Below, piece after piece: positions 8,265-17,489 of a stretch of DNA of 64,000 bases. Made by a program: the position numbers and the translations under genes. How positions within the stretch are numbered: the first letter of the stretch is position 1; every line of letters begins with the position of its first letter. The stretch is from assembly GCF_003634695.1 (NCBI RefSeq), contig NZ_RBWV01000014.1, forward strand, positions 186,001 to 250,000, read 5' to 3'. The stretch is from Motilibacter peucedani. GTDB taxonomy: Bacteria; Actinomycetota; Actinomycetes; Motilibacterales; Motilibacteraceae. A model generated the notes under the pieces. It was not told the DNA's origin, ran no database searches, and saw nothing but the letters and a program-made list of their open reading frames with translations.

Positions 8265-9667
8265 GCGCCCAGCAGCCAGGAGCCGGGTGCGGCCAGCGCG
8301 TCGGCCTCGGCGGGTCCCCAGGACCCGCGCGCGTAGGGCAGGGGGTCCGGTCGCGCGTCGAGCAGCGGGGCGGCCACCTCCCACACGTGGCGCAGGCCGT
8401 CGGGACGGGTGAACAGCGAGCGGTCGCCGCGCAGGACGTCGAGGATCAGGCGTACGTAGGCGGGCAGCGGGTCGGCCGCGGGCACCGAGCACAGCGGCAG
8501 GGTCGAGGTGGCGGTCTCGACCACGTCGTCGGCGCCGGGACGCTTGAGGACCATCGAGACCTCGATCGCACCGTCGCCGGACAGGTCGAAGGTGAGCACG
8601 TTGCCCTGCGCGGGGACGCCGCTCACCAGCTCGTCGGAGTCCTTGAGCACCAGGCTCACGCGCTGGGCGCTCTGCGCCAGCTGCTTGCCGGTGCGCAGCA
8701 GGAACGGCACCCCGTGCCAGCGGCCGGTGTCGACCCAGAGCCGCGCCGCGACGTAGGTGTCGGTGCGCGAGCCCTCTTCGACGCCCTCGATGTCCTGGTA
8801 GCCCTCGAACTGGCCGAGCACCACCTCCGAGGGGTCGAGCGGCCGGAAGGCGTCGATGACCGTCTCGCGCGCCTCCTGCAGGTCGTCGGCGCCCATCGAC
8901 ACCGGCGGCTCCATCGCCACCTCGGCCGCCAGCTGGAACAGGTGTGTCACCAGCATGTCGAGGGTCGCGCCGGTCTCGTCGTAGAACTCGACGCGGTCGG
9001 CGACGTCGAGCGTCTCCGGCACGTCGATCTGCACCTGGGCGACGTGCTCGGCGCTCCAGACCTCGCTGAGCAGCCGGTTGGCGAAGCGGGCGACGTGGAG
9101 GTCCTGCGTGGCCTCCTTGCCGAGGAAGTGGTCGATGCGGAAGACCTGGTCCTCCTGCCACACCTCGTGGACAGCGGCGTCGAGGCGCTCGAAGCTCTCC
9201 ATCGAGGTGCCGTAGGGCTTCTCGTAGACGACCCGGGCGCCCTCGGCGAGGCCGTGCTTGCCCAGGGCCTCGGTCAGCCCCTCGAACGCGCTCGGCGGGA
9301 CGGCGAGGTAGTGGATGCGCTGGGGCGACCCGCCGAGCTCGCGCTCGGCCTCCTCCAGCACGTCGAGCAGGCTGCCCGGGTCGTCGGAGCTGAAGCCGCC
9401 GCCCGCGAAGCGCAGGCGGGTGCGGAACTCCTCCCACGGCCCCTCGCCCGGCTTCGGCCCGAACTCCTCGAGCACCTCGCCCACGTGCTCGGCGAAGTCG
9501 AGGTGCGACACGTCGCCGCGTCCGTTGCCGACCAGGACCCACTGCTCGGGCAGCAGGTCCTCCTGGGCCAGGCGGAAGAACGCCGGCAGCACCAGCCGGG
9601 CGGCGAGGTCGCCGGTGGCGCCGTAGAGGACGAACACGGTGGGCTCTGAGGGACGCGTCTCTGTCAC
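8261..9667 (-). CDS. zwf: Glucose-6-phosphate 1-dehydrogenase
   Basis: A 468-residue enzyme oxidising glucose-6-P to 6-phosphogluconolactone with reduction of NAD(P). The Rossmann motif is VLYGATGDLAARL (about residues 12-24). The active-site signature RIDHFLGKEATQDL is intact, including the catalytic His-Phe-Leu-Gly-Lys. EKPYGTS carries the substrate Lys. It starts at GTG 9667 with only a weak upstream purine stretch. It is divergent from the zincin-like gene and couples to the downstream thiol reductase by a 4-base overlap, which suggests a redox-protection unit. No opcA, tal or gnd gene is nearby. Confidence 0.95.
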   Translation of the reverse strand: MTETRPSEPTVFVLYGATGDLAARLVLPAFFRLAQEDLLPEQWVLVGNGRGDVSHLDFAEHVGEVLEEFGPKPGEGPWEEFRTRLRFAGGGFSSDDPGSLLDVLEEAERELGGSPQRIHYLAVPPSAFEGLTEALGKHGLAEGARVVYEKPYGTSMESFERLDAAVHEVWQEDQVFRIDHFLGKEATQDLHVARFANRLLSEVWSAEHVAQVQIDVPETLDVADRVEFYDETGATLDMLVTHLFQLAAEVAMEPPVSMGADDLQEARETVIDAFRPLDPSEVVLGQFEGYQDIEGVEEGSRTDTYVAARLWVDTGRWHGVPFLLRTGKQLAQSAQRVSLVLKDSDELVSGVPAQGNVLTFDLSGDGAIEVSMVLKRPGADDVVETATSTLPLCSVPAADPLPAYVRLILDVLRGDRSLFTRPDGLRHVWEVAAPLLDARPDPLPYARGSWGPAEADALAAPGSWLLGA

Positions 9668-9719
9668 GGGTGTTGCCTGCCCAGCGCGGGCGCTGCCGAC
9701 GCATCGGCACCGGCGCCAG

Positions 9720-9725
9720 TACGCT
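9720..9725 (+). promoter_or_regulatory. Candidate -10 element (leaderless start) for the zincin-like gene
   Basis: TACGCT followed by seven bases and GTG at 9733. No Shine-Dalgarno is present upstream of this GTG, so initiation on a leaderless mRNA is plausible. Confidence 0.45.
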
Positions 9726-9732
9726 GCCGCTC

Positions 9733-10167
9733 GTGGATGCTGCCGCGCGACGCCGCCGGCGCGACCGGCACGGGCGCGGTCTGCGCGGGCCGCTCAGCCC
9801 GCCGGGGCTGCCGCTGACCCGCTCGCGCGCGCAGGTGTTCGACGAGATGGTGCTCGACGCCGTCGAGCACCTCGAGCGCCGCTGGGAGGACCAGCTGCGC
9901 GGGCTCGAGGTCGCGGTCGAGGACGTGCCGCCCACCGACGCGCCGCCGCAGAGCCCCGACCCGGTGCCGCTGGGCCGCGCGTTCCCTTCCACCGGGGCGC
10001 TGGCCGCCCGCATCGTGGTCTACCGCCGCCCGCTCGAGACGCGGGCGCTCGACCGGCGCGACCTCGCCGACCTGGTGCAGGACGTCGTCACCGAGCAGGT
10101 GGCCGAGCTGCTCGGGCTCTCGCCCGAGGCCGTCGACCCGGGCTACGGGCTGGCGGGCGAGGACTAG
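9733..10167 (+). CDS. Zincin-like (PF06262-type) protein lacking HExxH
   Basis: A 144-residue protein of the family found beside manB/DUF3499 and whiB in actinobacteria (Rv3259-like). The amino end is RRRRRDRHGRGLRGPLSPP, typical of the family. It is followed by a helix (VFDEMVLDAVEHLERRWE) and the carboxy segment LADLVQDVVTEQVAELLG, which occupies the place of HExxH in active minimal metallopeptidases. Both histidines are absent, so protease activity is unlikely. The GTG at 9733 is chosen for family-like length and the TACGCT seven bases upstream. Function unknown. Confidence 0.8.
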   Translation: MDAAARRRRRDRHGRGLRGPLSPPGLPLTRSRAQVFDEMVLDAVEHLERRWEDQLRGLEVAVEDVPPTDAPPQSPDPVPLGRAFPSTGALAARIVVYRRPLETRALDRRDLADLVQDVVTEQVAELLGLSPEAVDPGYGLAGED

Positions 10168-10174
10168 CTCGCCG

Positions 10175-10189
10175 GGCTCCTCAGGAGCC
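10175..10189. terminator. Small hairpin between convergent genes
   Basis: GGCTCC, loop TCA, GGAGCC sits in the 13-bp gap between two converging stop codons and runs into the DUF5719 end. A short, GC-rich, T-less stem; a weak candidate for a bidirectional terminator. Confidence 0.35.
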
Positions 10190-11773
10190 GGAGCCCAGCC
10201 GCAGGTCCTCGACCGCGGCGGGCACCCGCACCACCTGCGGCTGCGGGTGGAGCGCGAGCGCGGTGATCAGCGGCCCGTCGCTGCCGGCCTCGCGCAGGGT
10301 GCCGGCGCTCCAGACCGGGCCGGAGCCCTCGAGCACCTGCACGAGCACGCCGTGCGCGTAGACGCCGACGGCCGTGTCGAGCTCGAGCTGCACGGTGCGC
10401 CCGGCCTCGACGCGCACGGTCCTCGAGCCGCCGGCCACGGCCCGGCCGGGTCGGGCCAACGGCGACACGCGCACCGTCGCGCCCGCCTCCGGGGCGCTGA
10501 GCGAGAGCTCCGCGAAGCGCCCGGTGCCGGTCGCGACGTAGGGCAGCACCGCGCGCTCCCCCGCCCGCGTGGGCTCCGCGGCCGGCAGCGACGCGGTGTC
10601 GGCCGGTGCGGTGCCCGAGCCGACGGCGGCCCCCTGCCGCTCGAGCACGGAAGCGGTGACGGGGACGTCGGACTCGAGCAGAAGTCCGGCGGGCGTGCGC
10701 CCGGCGAGCTCGGAGACGTCGACGCTGGCGACGGTGCCGGCGTCGACGGCCACCGCGCTGACGGCGTCGGGGTGCAGGGTCGCGTCGACGCCCAGCACCG
10801 AGACGCGCACGACCGCGCCGCTCGAGCCGGGGGCGACGATGCGCAGCGTGCGGGTGCCGGAGCCGCCGAGCACCCCGGGCACGACCTGGCGGGTGGCGGG
10901 CGCCTGCGACGGCGCCACCCAGTCCCAGCCCAGCTGCTGCAGGCCCTGTGTCTCGCTGACCCGCAGGGCGGAGGCCACGCGGCCCTGCCGGGCGACGACG
11001 TGCAGGGCGTAGACGTCGGCGGGCAGCTCGGCGTCGAGCCGGACGACGCGCTGACCGGTGGCGCCGACCACGAGGTCGCGCAGCGCGCGCGACCCGATCG
11101 GCCCGTCAGGCCCCCAGGCGACGACGTCGACGAGCGCGGGCGCCGGGTCGGGGTCGGAGAGGTACAGGGTGGTGGTGCGGCCGACACCGCCCGCTCCCCC
11201 GACGAACCAGGCGTCGGTGCTGGGCGCCGCGCAGTCCACCAGGCCGGTGCCGCGGGCGGTGGCGCTGCCCGCGGCGCTGGTGGTGTCACCGGCCGGGACG
11301 CGGGTGAACTGGGCCGCGGCCGCGCCCGGGGCGAGCGCGCCGGTGGCCCGCACCACGACCGGACCGGTACGCGGTGGCACGACCGCGTGCAGCAGCTCGC
11401 CGCGCGTGGTGACGACACCGGCCCGCCCGCCGCCGGGCAGCGCGTCGCCCTGCAGCCGGTTGCGGCCGAGCAGCTGGCGGGCGAACAGCTGGCCGCGGGC
11501 CGGCGCGGTGCGTGCCGACGGCGACACCGCGGCCACGACCGAGGACGCCGCACCGGAGGACGCCGCGCTGCCCGATGACGCTGCGCTGCCCGATGACCCT
11601 GCGCTGGTGACCGGGTCGGGGCAGGCCAGCGCCGCGGCGGCCACCGGGGTCGTCGTGGCGCGCGGGGCGCGGGCTGCGGCGGGGCCGGCCTCGCCGCGGG
11701 CGGCCTGCGCACCGACCACGCCGCCGGCGAGCAGCAGCCCGACGGCGGCGAGCGAGAGGACCGGGCGACTCAT
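10181..11773 (-). CDS. Exported DUF5719-type protein
   Basis: A 530-residue exported protein. Residues 1-25 form a signal or anchor (LSLAAVGLLLAGGVVGAQA). A Ser/Ala/Gly-rich low-complexity stretch (about 55-85, encoded by a short imperfect repeat at 11530-11610) leads into several beta-rich Ig-like segments with conserved Gly-Val-Asp patterns (VDVVAWGPDGPIG). This family regularly accompanies the giant GT2 membrane glycosyltransferase next to whiB in actinobacteria, and its ATG overlaps that gene's stop (ATGA). Co-translation and export suggest a role at the cell surface in the same glycan pathway. Biochemical function unknown. Confidence 0.78.
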   Translation of the reverse strand: MSRPVLSLAAVGLLLAGGVVGAQAARGEAGPAAARAPRATTTPVAAAALACPDPVTSAGSSGSAASSGSAASSGAASSVVAAVSPSARTAPARGQLFARQLLGRNRLQGDALPGGGRAGVVTTRGELLHAVVPPRTGPVVVRATGALAPGAAAAQFTRVPAGDTTSAAGSATARGTGLVDCAAPSTDAWFVGGAGGVGRTTTLYLSDPDPAPALVDVVAWGPDGPIGSRALRDLVVGATGQRVVRLDAELPADVYALHVVARQGRVASALRVSETQGLQQLGWDWVAPSQAPATRQVVPGVLGGSGTRTLRIVAPGSSGAVVRVSVLGVDATLHPDAVSAVAVDAGTVASVDVSELAGRTPAGLLLESDVPVTASVLERQGAAVGSGTAPADTASLPAAEPTRAGERAVLPYVATGTGRFAELSLSAPEAGATVRVSPLARPGRAVAGGSRTVRVEAGRTVQLELDTAVGVYAHGVLVQVLEGSGPVWSAGTLREAGSDGPLITALALHPQPQVVRVPAAVEDLRLGSGS

Positions 11774-14700
11774 GCAGCGGCCTCCCGGCCTCGACGGGAG
11801 CGCAGCGGCAGGCACAGCAGCAGCACGACGCCGAGGAGCACCAGCCGTGCCGACCGCTCCGTGCGCTGCGCGGCGTCGGAGTGGTGCAGGTGCAGGGTGC
11901 CGCCGCCCGCGGGCACGGCGAAGGCCTGCGCCCACGGCGTGCTCGCCGGAGCGGGCACCGGCTCCAGGGCGGTGCCGTCGACGCTGGCCCGCCACCCGCC
12001 GTCGGCCGGCTCCGCGAGCACGAGCAGCCGGCCGGCGGGGCCGGGCGCCAGCTCGTCGGTGGCGCCGACGCGCCGGGACTCCAGCGCCGCGGTCGTGGCG
12101 CCGGACGCGTCGGTCAGGCGCAGCCGGGCGGCCACGCCGGCCGTGCGGTCGGCGGCGACCTCCCAGAGCGCGTCGGGGTCCTGGCGCCCGGTGCGGGCCA
12201 GGCCGGGGGTTCCGTCGAGGGCGCGGAGCAGGGCGGGGTCGAGCGGTGCGCGCAGCACGACGTAGCGGACGGCGAACCCGGGCAGGTGCGCGGCGGAGCT
12301 GCCGCCGCGGCCGGAGACCAGGTCGGCGACCGCGGCGCCGAGAGCCCGCTCGGCGGCGCTGCTGCCGGCGCCGGCCTCGGAGCCGAGCGCGGCGCCCTGC
12401 CCGCGGTCGAGGGACCAGCGCACGGCTGACGCGGTGCCGGAGAGCACCAGCGCGCGCGGGTGCTCCGGCCCGGCCAGGTCAGCGCTGACGAAGGAGGGCA
12501 GCGGCGCGCCGGTCCGGTGCAGGGCGCTGCCGCGCGCGGACAGGCCGGGCACGCCGGGGTCGAGCACCGCAGCGGCGACGCCGACGGGGGCGAGGCCGGC
12601 GGCGAGCGCCAGGGCCGCGCACCCCAGCTGGCGCCAGCCGAAGCTGGTGCCCCGCAGCCGCTCCCGGGCGCCCTCGGCGCCCAGCGCCGCGGCGACGACG
12701 AGGGCCGCGCCGGCGACCAGGAGCGACGCCCCGGGCCACGCCGGAACCGGGCTGCCGGCCACCGGGCCGGGGAGCCGCACGGTGGTGGTGAGCCAGGCGA
12801 CGGCGAGCGCGGGGAGCGCGAGCGCCCAGCACACGCGTACGGCGCCGGCCCGTCGGCCGGGCAGCAGCAGCGCCGCGAGCGCCGCGGCGAGCAGCGGCGC
12901 GCAGAGCACGAGCGGGTAGGCGCCGGGACCGCCGGGGTGGAGCAGCAGGACGTCCCAGGGGTCGAGCCGGGCGTCGGCGAGGCCGGGCAGCGCCCAGCCG
13001 GCCTCGCCGACCCAGCGCGTCCACGCGGTCGGGTCGGAGGCGAGCGCCCGGGCCTGGGGCAGCAGCAGCCCGACGGGCACGGCCAGCGCGAGGGCGAGCC
13101 GCGCGGCCAGGCCGCCCAGCCGGCGCGGCCGTGCCAGCGAGGCGGCGAGCACGACGAGCGCGCCGGCCGCGGCCAGCGCCCACACCACCGGAGCGCCCGC
13201 CGACACGACCGCGAGCAGCAGCCCGGCGCCGGCGGCCGACTGCCAGCGCAGCGAGCGCCCCGAGCAGGCGCAGGCCGCCAGGCGGGCGGTGGGCGGGAGG
13301 AGGACCGCCGCGACGGCGGTGCCGACCCGGCCGGCGGCGCCCGCGCCGACGACGGCCGGGAGCAGCGCGTAGGCGCCGGCTGCCCAGGCCCGCAGGCCGC
13401 GGCCGGCCACGAGCGGCGCCAGCGCGACGTAGGCGGCCAGGCCGGCGAGCGGGACCGCGCCGAGCAGCACGACGTCGAGCGCCACGGCCGGACGACCGCC
13501 GAGCGCCGCGGACAGCAGCGCGAAGGGCGCCAGCCAGTCGGGCCCGGCACCGGCGCGCCCGAGCCCGACGGGCTGCCAGGAGCCGGTCAGCGCGTGGAGC
13601 AGGTCGCCGAGCGAGCCGGGCGCCACCCCGGCGGCGCCGCCGACGACGCGCCCGCGGCCGAGCAGGTCGCGGCCCGACCACAGCGCCGTCGCACCGAGCG
13701 CCGCGACGAGCAGCAGCGGCGGGCGCACGACCTGCCACGGGGTGGCCCGGCGCTCGCGCTGCGCGCCGGGCGCGAAGACGGCGCCGGCCGCGTCGCGCAC
13801 GAGCCGCACGGTGGTGCCCGGCCGGGCGAGGTAGGGGCGGACCGCCGCGTGCGGGTCGCTGCGCAGGCGCCAGCGGCGCCAGCGGCCGGCCACGAGCAGG
13901 TCGGGGCGGCCCAGGGCGCCGGCGAGGGCGACCAGCTGGGTCGCGGCGGCGCGGGGCGCTCCGGCGAGGACCAGCGCGAGCGCCCGGGCGCAGGAGGCGG
14001 CGACCAGGCGCACGAGCAGCACGGGCAGCAGCCAGGGCGCGCTGTTGAGCAGCAGGGCGCGCAGGCCGGCCTGGCGGTCGGCGCGCAGGGCCCGGCCGCG
14101 GACGGCCGCGAGCGGGCGCAGGCCGCGTCGGGCGGCCTCGGCGTGGCGGACGACGGCGTCGGTGGTGCAGACGACGCGGTAGCCCGCCGAGCGCGCTCGC
14201 CAGCCCAGGTCGAGGTCGTCGCGGAACAGCGGCAGGGCCGGGTCGAGGCCGCCGAGCCGCTGCCACACGTCGGCGCGCACGAGCATGCCGGCGGTGCTGA
14301 CGGCGAGGACGTCGTGGACGCCGTCGCGCTGGCCCTGGTCGAGCTCGTCGGGCTCGAGCCCGGTCTCGCGCCGGGCGCCGGCCGAGATGCTGACGCCCAC
14401 CTCGAGCAGGCTGCGCCCGCCGCGCCCGCCGACCAGCTTGGGCCCGAGCACCCCCGCGCTCGGGTCGGCCGCGGCTGTGGCGAGCAGGGCCGCGAGGGCG
14501 CCGGGCTCGGGGGCGCAGTCGTCGTGGAGGAGCCAGTGGAACCGGTCGCGGTCGAACCCGGCGACCGGCGGCCCGGCGTGCGCGAGGGCGGCGGCGACCG
14601 ACGCGCCGAAGCCGCTGCGCCGGTCGACCTCGACGACCTCGGAGACCTCGCCGCGCGTCCGTGCGGCGTCGAGCAGCGCCCGGGTGCCGTCGCGGCTGCC

Positions 14701-14910
14701 GACGTCGACCGCGACGACGCGGTCGGGCGCCCGGTGCTGGAGCGCGAGCCCGCGCAGGGCCCGGGCCAGCCACTGCTCGCCGTCGTGGCAGACGAGCACG
14801 GCGGTCACCTGGACGCCGTCTCCGGCGCCGCAGGCGCCGTCGGAACCGGCCTCGACGGGCCGGCGCGAGGCGACCAGGCCCAGCTCTCCGGTGTCGGGGG
14901 CGAGTGTCAT
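11770..14910 (-). CDS. Large GT2-family membrane glycosyltransferase
   Basis: A 1046-residue protein. Residues about 30-290 form a GT-A glycosyltransferase of family 2: VTAVLVCHDGEQWL, VDVGSRDGTRALL, the acidic motif WLLHDDCAP, and the acceptor-side LFRDDLDLGWR. The rest is a chain of perhaps 12 or more hydrophobic helices and a periplasmic-looking carboxy segment with SVDGTALEPVPAP, then a last helix and a basic RSRRGREAAA tail. This layout resembles actinobacterial enzymes coded beside whiB. It probably transfers a sugar to a lipid or surface polymer. The ATG at 14910 leaves 17 bases to the whiB stop, so it is likely in the whiB operon. Confidence 0.85.
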   Translation of the reverse strand: MTLAPDTGELGLVASRRPVEAGSDGACGAGDGVQVTAVLVCHDGEQWLARALRGLALQHRAPDRVVAVDVGSRDGTRALLDAARTRGEVSEVVEVDRRSGFGASVAAALAHAGPPVAGFDRDRFHWLLHDDCAPEPGALAALLATAAADPSAGVLGPKLVGGRGGRSLLEVGVSISAGARRETGLEPDELDQGQRDGVHDVLAVSTAGMLVRADVWQRLGGLDPALPLFRDDLDLGWRARSAGYRVVCTTDAVVRHAEAARRGLRPLAAVRGRALRADRQAGLRALLLNSAPWLLPVLLVRLVAASCARALALVLAGAPRAAATQLVALAGALGRPDLLVAGRWRRWRLRSDPHAAVRPYLARPGTTVRLVRDAAGAVFAPGAQRERRATPWQVVRPPLLLVAALGATALWSGRDLLGRGRVVGGAAGVAPGSLGDLLHALTGSWQPVGLGRAGAGPDWLAPFALLSAALGGRPAVALDVVLLGAVPLAGLAAYVALAPLVAGRGLRAWAAGAYALLPAVVGAGAAGRVGTAVAAVLLPPTARLAACACSGRSLRWQSAAGAGLLLAVVSAGAPVVWALAAAGALVVLAASLARPRRLGGLAARLALALAVPVGLLLPQARALASDPTAWTRWVGEAGWALPGLADARLDPWDVLLLHPGGPGAYPLVLCAPLLAAALAALLLPGRRAGAVRVCWALALPALAVAWLTTTVRLPGPVAGSPVPAWPGASLLVAGAALVVAAALGAEGARERLRGTSFGWRQLGCAALALAAGLAPVGVAAAVLDPGVPGLSARGSALHRTGAPLPSFVSADLAGPEHPRALVLSGTASAVRWSLDRGQGAALGSEAGAGSSAAERALGAAVADLVSGRGGSSAAHLPGFAVRYVVLRAPLDPALLRALDGTPGLARTGRQDPDALWEVAADRTAGVAARLRLTDASGATTAALESRRVGATDELAPGPAGRLLVLAEPADGGWRASVDGTALEPVPAPASTPWAQAFAVPAGGGTLHLHHSDAAQRTERSARLVLLGVVLLLCLPLRSRRGREAAA

Positions 14911-14927
14911 CCGGGGCGCGGGGGCGC

Positions 14928-15257
14928 TCAGACCGCGCGCTTGCGCAGCCGCCGGCGCTCCCGCTCGGACAGCCCGCCCCAGATGCCGAAGCGCTCGTCC
15001 TGGGCGAGGGCGTACTCGAGGCACTCGGCGCGCACGTCGCAGCCGAGGCACACGCGCTTGGCCTCCCGGGTGCTCCCGCCCTTCTCCGGGAAGAACGCCT
15101 CGGGGTCGGTCTGGGCGCACAGCGCGCGCTCCTGCCAGCGCAGCTCCTCCTCGACGGCGTCGGGGAGCAGCTCGATGACGTCGGCGCCCACGCCCGGGAA
15201 GGGCACGGCGACCTCGACGTCGGTGTCGTTGTCCGTGTGCATGAGTACCTCCAGCAT
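14928..15257 (-). CDS. whiB: WhiB-family iron-sulfur transcription regulator (WhiB2/WhmD type)
   Basis: A 109-residue regulator. Cysteines 47, 70, 73 and 79 (spacing C-x22-C-x2-C-x5-C) hold the redox-sensitive [4Fe-4S] cluster. GIWGG at 91-95 is the turn that contacts RNA-polymerase sigma A, and a basic tail RRRLRKRAV binds DNA. Position between the DUF3499/zincin genes and cofD matches WhiB2/WhmD, which controls septation in mycobacteria and is WhiB of Streptomyces. The ATG at 15257 is chosen for GAGGAGG six bases upstream; an in-frame ATG at 15242 with GGAGGT is a rival. A longer frame to 15353 exists but extends past the promoter-proximal region and lacks support. Confidence 0.93.
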   Translation of the reverse strand: MLEVLMHTDNDTDVEVAVPFPGVGADVIELLPDAVEEELRWQERALCAQTDPEAFFPEKGGSTREAKRVCLGCDVRAECLEYALAQDERFGIWGGLSERERRRLRKRAV

Positions 15258-15360
15258 GGTTGCCTCCTCGACCGGCACGTGCTGTGTCCATCCGGCAACG
15301 CTGAGTGGAACTTCGGTGGTCGGCCGGTCGTTCCCAGCCTGCCGGAATGACATGCCTGGA

Positions 15361-15390
15361 ATTACACGCGCGTCGGTCCCCTCCCGTCAA
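15361..15390 (-). promoter_or_regulatory. Sigma-70-type promoter for whiB
   Basis: On the minus strand TTGACG, 18 bases, TGTAAT. This is close to consensus in both boxes and about 100 bases upstream of the chosen whiB start, leaving a leader of roughly 95 bases. The remaining space to 15499 contains two GGAAT copies (15344-15348, 15358-15362) whose meaning is unclear. Confidence 0.6.
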
Positions 15391-15499
15391 GGTGGGGGGT
15401 GCTAGGGAGTCGCCCGGACTCGGCCGCCGGAACCCCTCTCCCCCGGCCCTCGCCCGCCGATAGGGCTGCGCAGACGTCGCACGAGGAGGTGGGGAACGG

Positions 15500-16420
15500 G
15501 TGGGAGACGCCACGGCGCAGCTGCCGCACCAGCGCAGCGCGCACGCGGAGGACTGCCTCGACGCGGCCGCGCTCCAGGGCGCAGGCGCGCTCATCCTCGT
15601 CCTCGACGCCGCCGGCCTCGTCGTGCGCGCCAACCGCGCGTTCCTCGCCTCGCTCGGCTGCGCCGAGTCCGACGCCCTCGGGCGGCCCGCCTGGGAGCTG
15701 CTCGACTCCGAGGACGACCGCCACGAGGCCGCCCGGGTCATCGAGCAGACGCTGGCCAACGGCACGCCGGGCGCCCGCGAGACCGCCTTCCTCGCCCCCG
15801 ACGGCCACCGCCGGCGCGTCGCCTGGAGCGACTCACCGCTGCGCGGGCCCGACGGCGAGCTGCGCCACCTGGTCTGCGTCGGCATCGACGTCACCGACGC
15901 GCGCCAGGCCGAGGCCCGGCTGCGCCGGCTCGCCGAGACCGACGCGCTCACCGGCCTGCTGAACCGGCCCTCGTTCGAGGCGGCGCTGCTCGACGCGCTC
16001 GACGCGTCCGGGGGCATGGGGGCCGGGCTGCTCTTCTGCGACCTCGACGGCTTCAAGGCCGTCAACGACACCTACGGCCACGCCGCCGGCGACGCGCTGC
16101 TCGTCGAGGTCGCCGAACGGGTCCGCGGGCTGGTGCGCTCCCACGACGTCGTCGCGCGGCTCGGCGGCGACGAGTTCGTCGTGCTCTGCCTGGGCGCGGG
16201 GCGTCCGGAGGTCAAGGCGCTCGCCACCCGCGTCGAGGCGGCCGTGCGCCGCCCGTTCGTCGTGGCCGGCCGCCAGCTGCGCGTCGGCGTGAGCGTCGGC
16301 ACCGCGGTCGGCACCCCTGGCGACGTCCCCGAGCAGGTGCTCTCCGCCGCCGACGCGCAGATGTACGCGGTGAAGGCCGCCCGCCGCTCCCGCGGTGCCG
16401 GGCTGGTGGCCACGGCGTAG
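15500..16420 (+). CDS. PAS-GGDEF diguanylate cyclase
   Basis: A 306-residue soluble enzyme making cyclic di-GMP. A PAS domain lies at about 25-135 (ILVLDAAGLVVRANRAFL, then VGIDVTDARQAE), then GGDEF at about 140-300, starting ALTGLLNRPSFE and with the active motif LGGDEFVVL. An RSHD motif five residues before GGDEF is an intact inhibitory I-site, so feedback inhibition is expected. No EAL domain is present. The GTG at 15500 has GAGGAGG 10 bases upstream. It sits between whiB and cofD, an insertion relative to the mycobacterial order. The PAS ligand is not evident. Confidence 0.93.
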   Translation: MGDATAQLPHQRSAHAEDCLDAAALQGAGALILVLDAAGLVVRANRAFLASLGCAESDALGRPAWELLDSEDDRHEAARVIEQTLANGTPGARETAFLAPDGHRRRVAWSDSPLRGPDGELRHLVCVGIDVTDARQAEARLRRLAETDALTGLLNRPSFEAALLDALDASGGMGAGLLFCDLDGFKAVNDTYGHAAGDALLVEVAERVRGLVRSHDVVARLGGDEFVVLCLGAGRPEVKALATRVEAAVRRPFVVAGRQLRVGVSVGTAVGTPGDVPEQVLSAADAQMYAVKAARRSRGAGLVATA

Positions 16421-16496
16421 CGGCGGGGGCCGCGGCGCACCGCGCCGCGAGGCACCCGTGCGCCCGGCGGCGCCCGCCGTCGTAGAGGATGGGCCC

Positions 16497-17489
16497 GTGC
16501 GCATCGTCGTCCCCGCCGGCGGCACCGGCGGTGCCCGGTTCGTCCGCGGCCTGCTGGCAGCGCTCGCCGAGGCCGGCGAGCCCGCCGACGTGACCGTCGT
16601 CGGCAACACCGGCGACGACATCACGCTGTGGGGCCTGCGCGTCTGCCCCGACCTCGACACCGTGACCTACACCCTCGCGGGCGCCATCGACGAGGCCAAG
16701 GGCTGGGGCCGGCCCGACGAGACCTTCACCGTGCGCGACGAGCTCGCGGGCTACGGCGTGCTGCCGACGTGGTTCGGCCTGGGCGACCGCGACCTCGCGA
16801 CGCACCTCACGCGCACCTCGCTGCTCGCCTCCGGCGCGACGCTGTCGGAGGCGACCGCGACGATCGCCGCGCGCTGGGGCCTGCCCGGCCTCGGCGTGAC
16901 CCTGCTCCCGATGAGCGACTCCCCCGTCGAGACCCACGTGCTCGTCCAGCACCCCGACGACCCCGCCGGCGCACCGCCGCGCCTGGTGCACTTCCAGGAG
17001 TACTGGGTGGGGCTGCGCGCCGCGCCGCGCGCCCTCGACGTGGTCGCGGTCGGCGCCGAGCAGGCCCGGCCGGCGCCGGGCGTGCTGGAGGCCGTCGCCG
17101 CCGCCGACGTCGTGCTGCTGCCGCCCAGCAACCCCGTCGTCTCCATCGGCACGGTGCTGGCGGTGCCCGGCGTCCGCGCGGCCCTCGAGGCGAGCGCTGC
17201 GCCGGTCGTGGGCGTCGCGCCGCTGGTGGGGGGCGCCGTCGTGCGGGGCATGGCCGACCGCCTGCTCCCTGCCCTGGGCGTCGAGGTCGACGCCGGCGCG
17301 GTCGCGCTCCACTACGGCGCGTCGCTGCTCGACGGCTGGCTCGTCGACACCTCGGACGTCCACGCCGTCGCACCCGTCGAGCAGGCCGGCATCGCCTGCC
17401 GCGCGGTCCCCCTGCTCATGACCGACGTGCCGGCCACCGCCCGCATCGCCGCCGAGGCGCTGCGGCTCGCCGAGGCCGTGCGCGCGTGA
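16497..17489 (+). CDS. cofD: 2-phospho-L-lactate transferase, F420 biosynthesis
   Basis: A 330-residue enzyme (FbiA in mycobacteria) joining the lactyl/enolpyruvyl phosphate donor to the deazaflavin Fo. The start motif [18 protein letters not shown], the [19 protein letters not shown] segment and [13 protein letters not shown] are the family's donor and metal-binding sites, all intact. The length is normal. GTG at 16497 is chosen over longer in-frame options because the family begins within a few residues of this motif and AGAGGA precedes it. It overlaps fbiB by GTGA, forming the F420 operon. Confidence 0.95.
   Translation: MRIVVPAGGTGGARFVRGLLAALAEAGEPADVTVVGNTGDDITLWGLRVCPDLDTVTYTLAGAIDEAKGWGRPDETFTVRDELAGYGVLPTWFGLGDRDLATHLTRTSLLASGATLSEATATIAARWGLPGLGVTLLPMSDSPVETHVLVQHPDDPAGAPPRLVHFQEYWVGLRAAPRALDVVAVGAEQARPAPGVLEAVAAADVVLLPPSNPVVSIGTVLAVPGVRAALEASAAPVVGVAPLVGGAVVRGMADRLLPALGVEVDAGAVALHYGASLLDGWLVDTSDVHAVAPVEQAGIACRAVPLLMTDVPATARIAAEALRLAEAVRA

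Noticed and set aside
15362-15808. Minus-strand frame upstream of whiB
   Set aside because: It overlaps the PAS-GGDEF gene and covers the likely whiB promoter; no motif or ribosome site.
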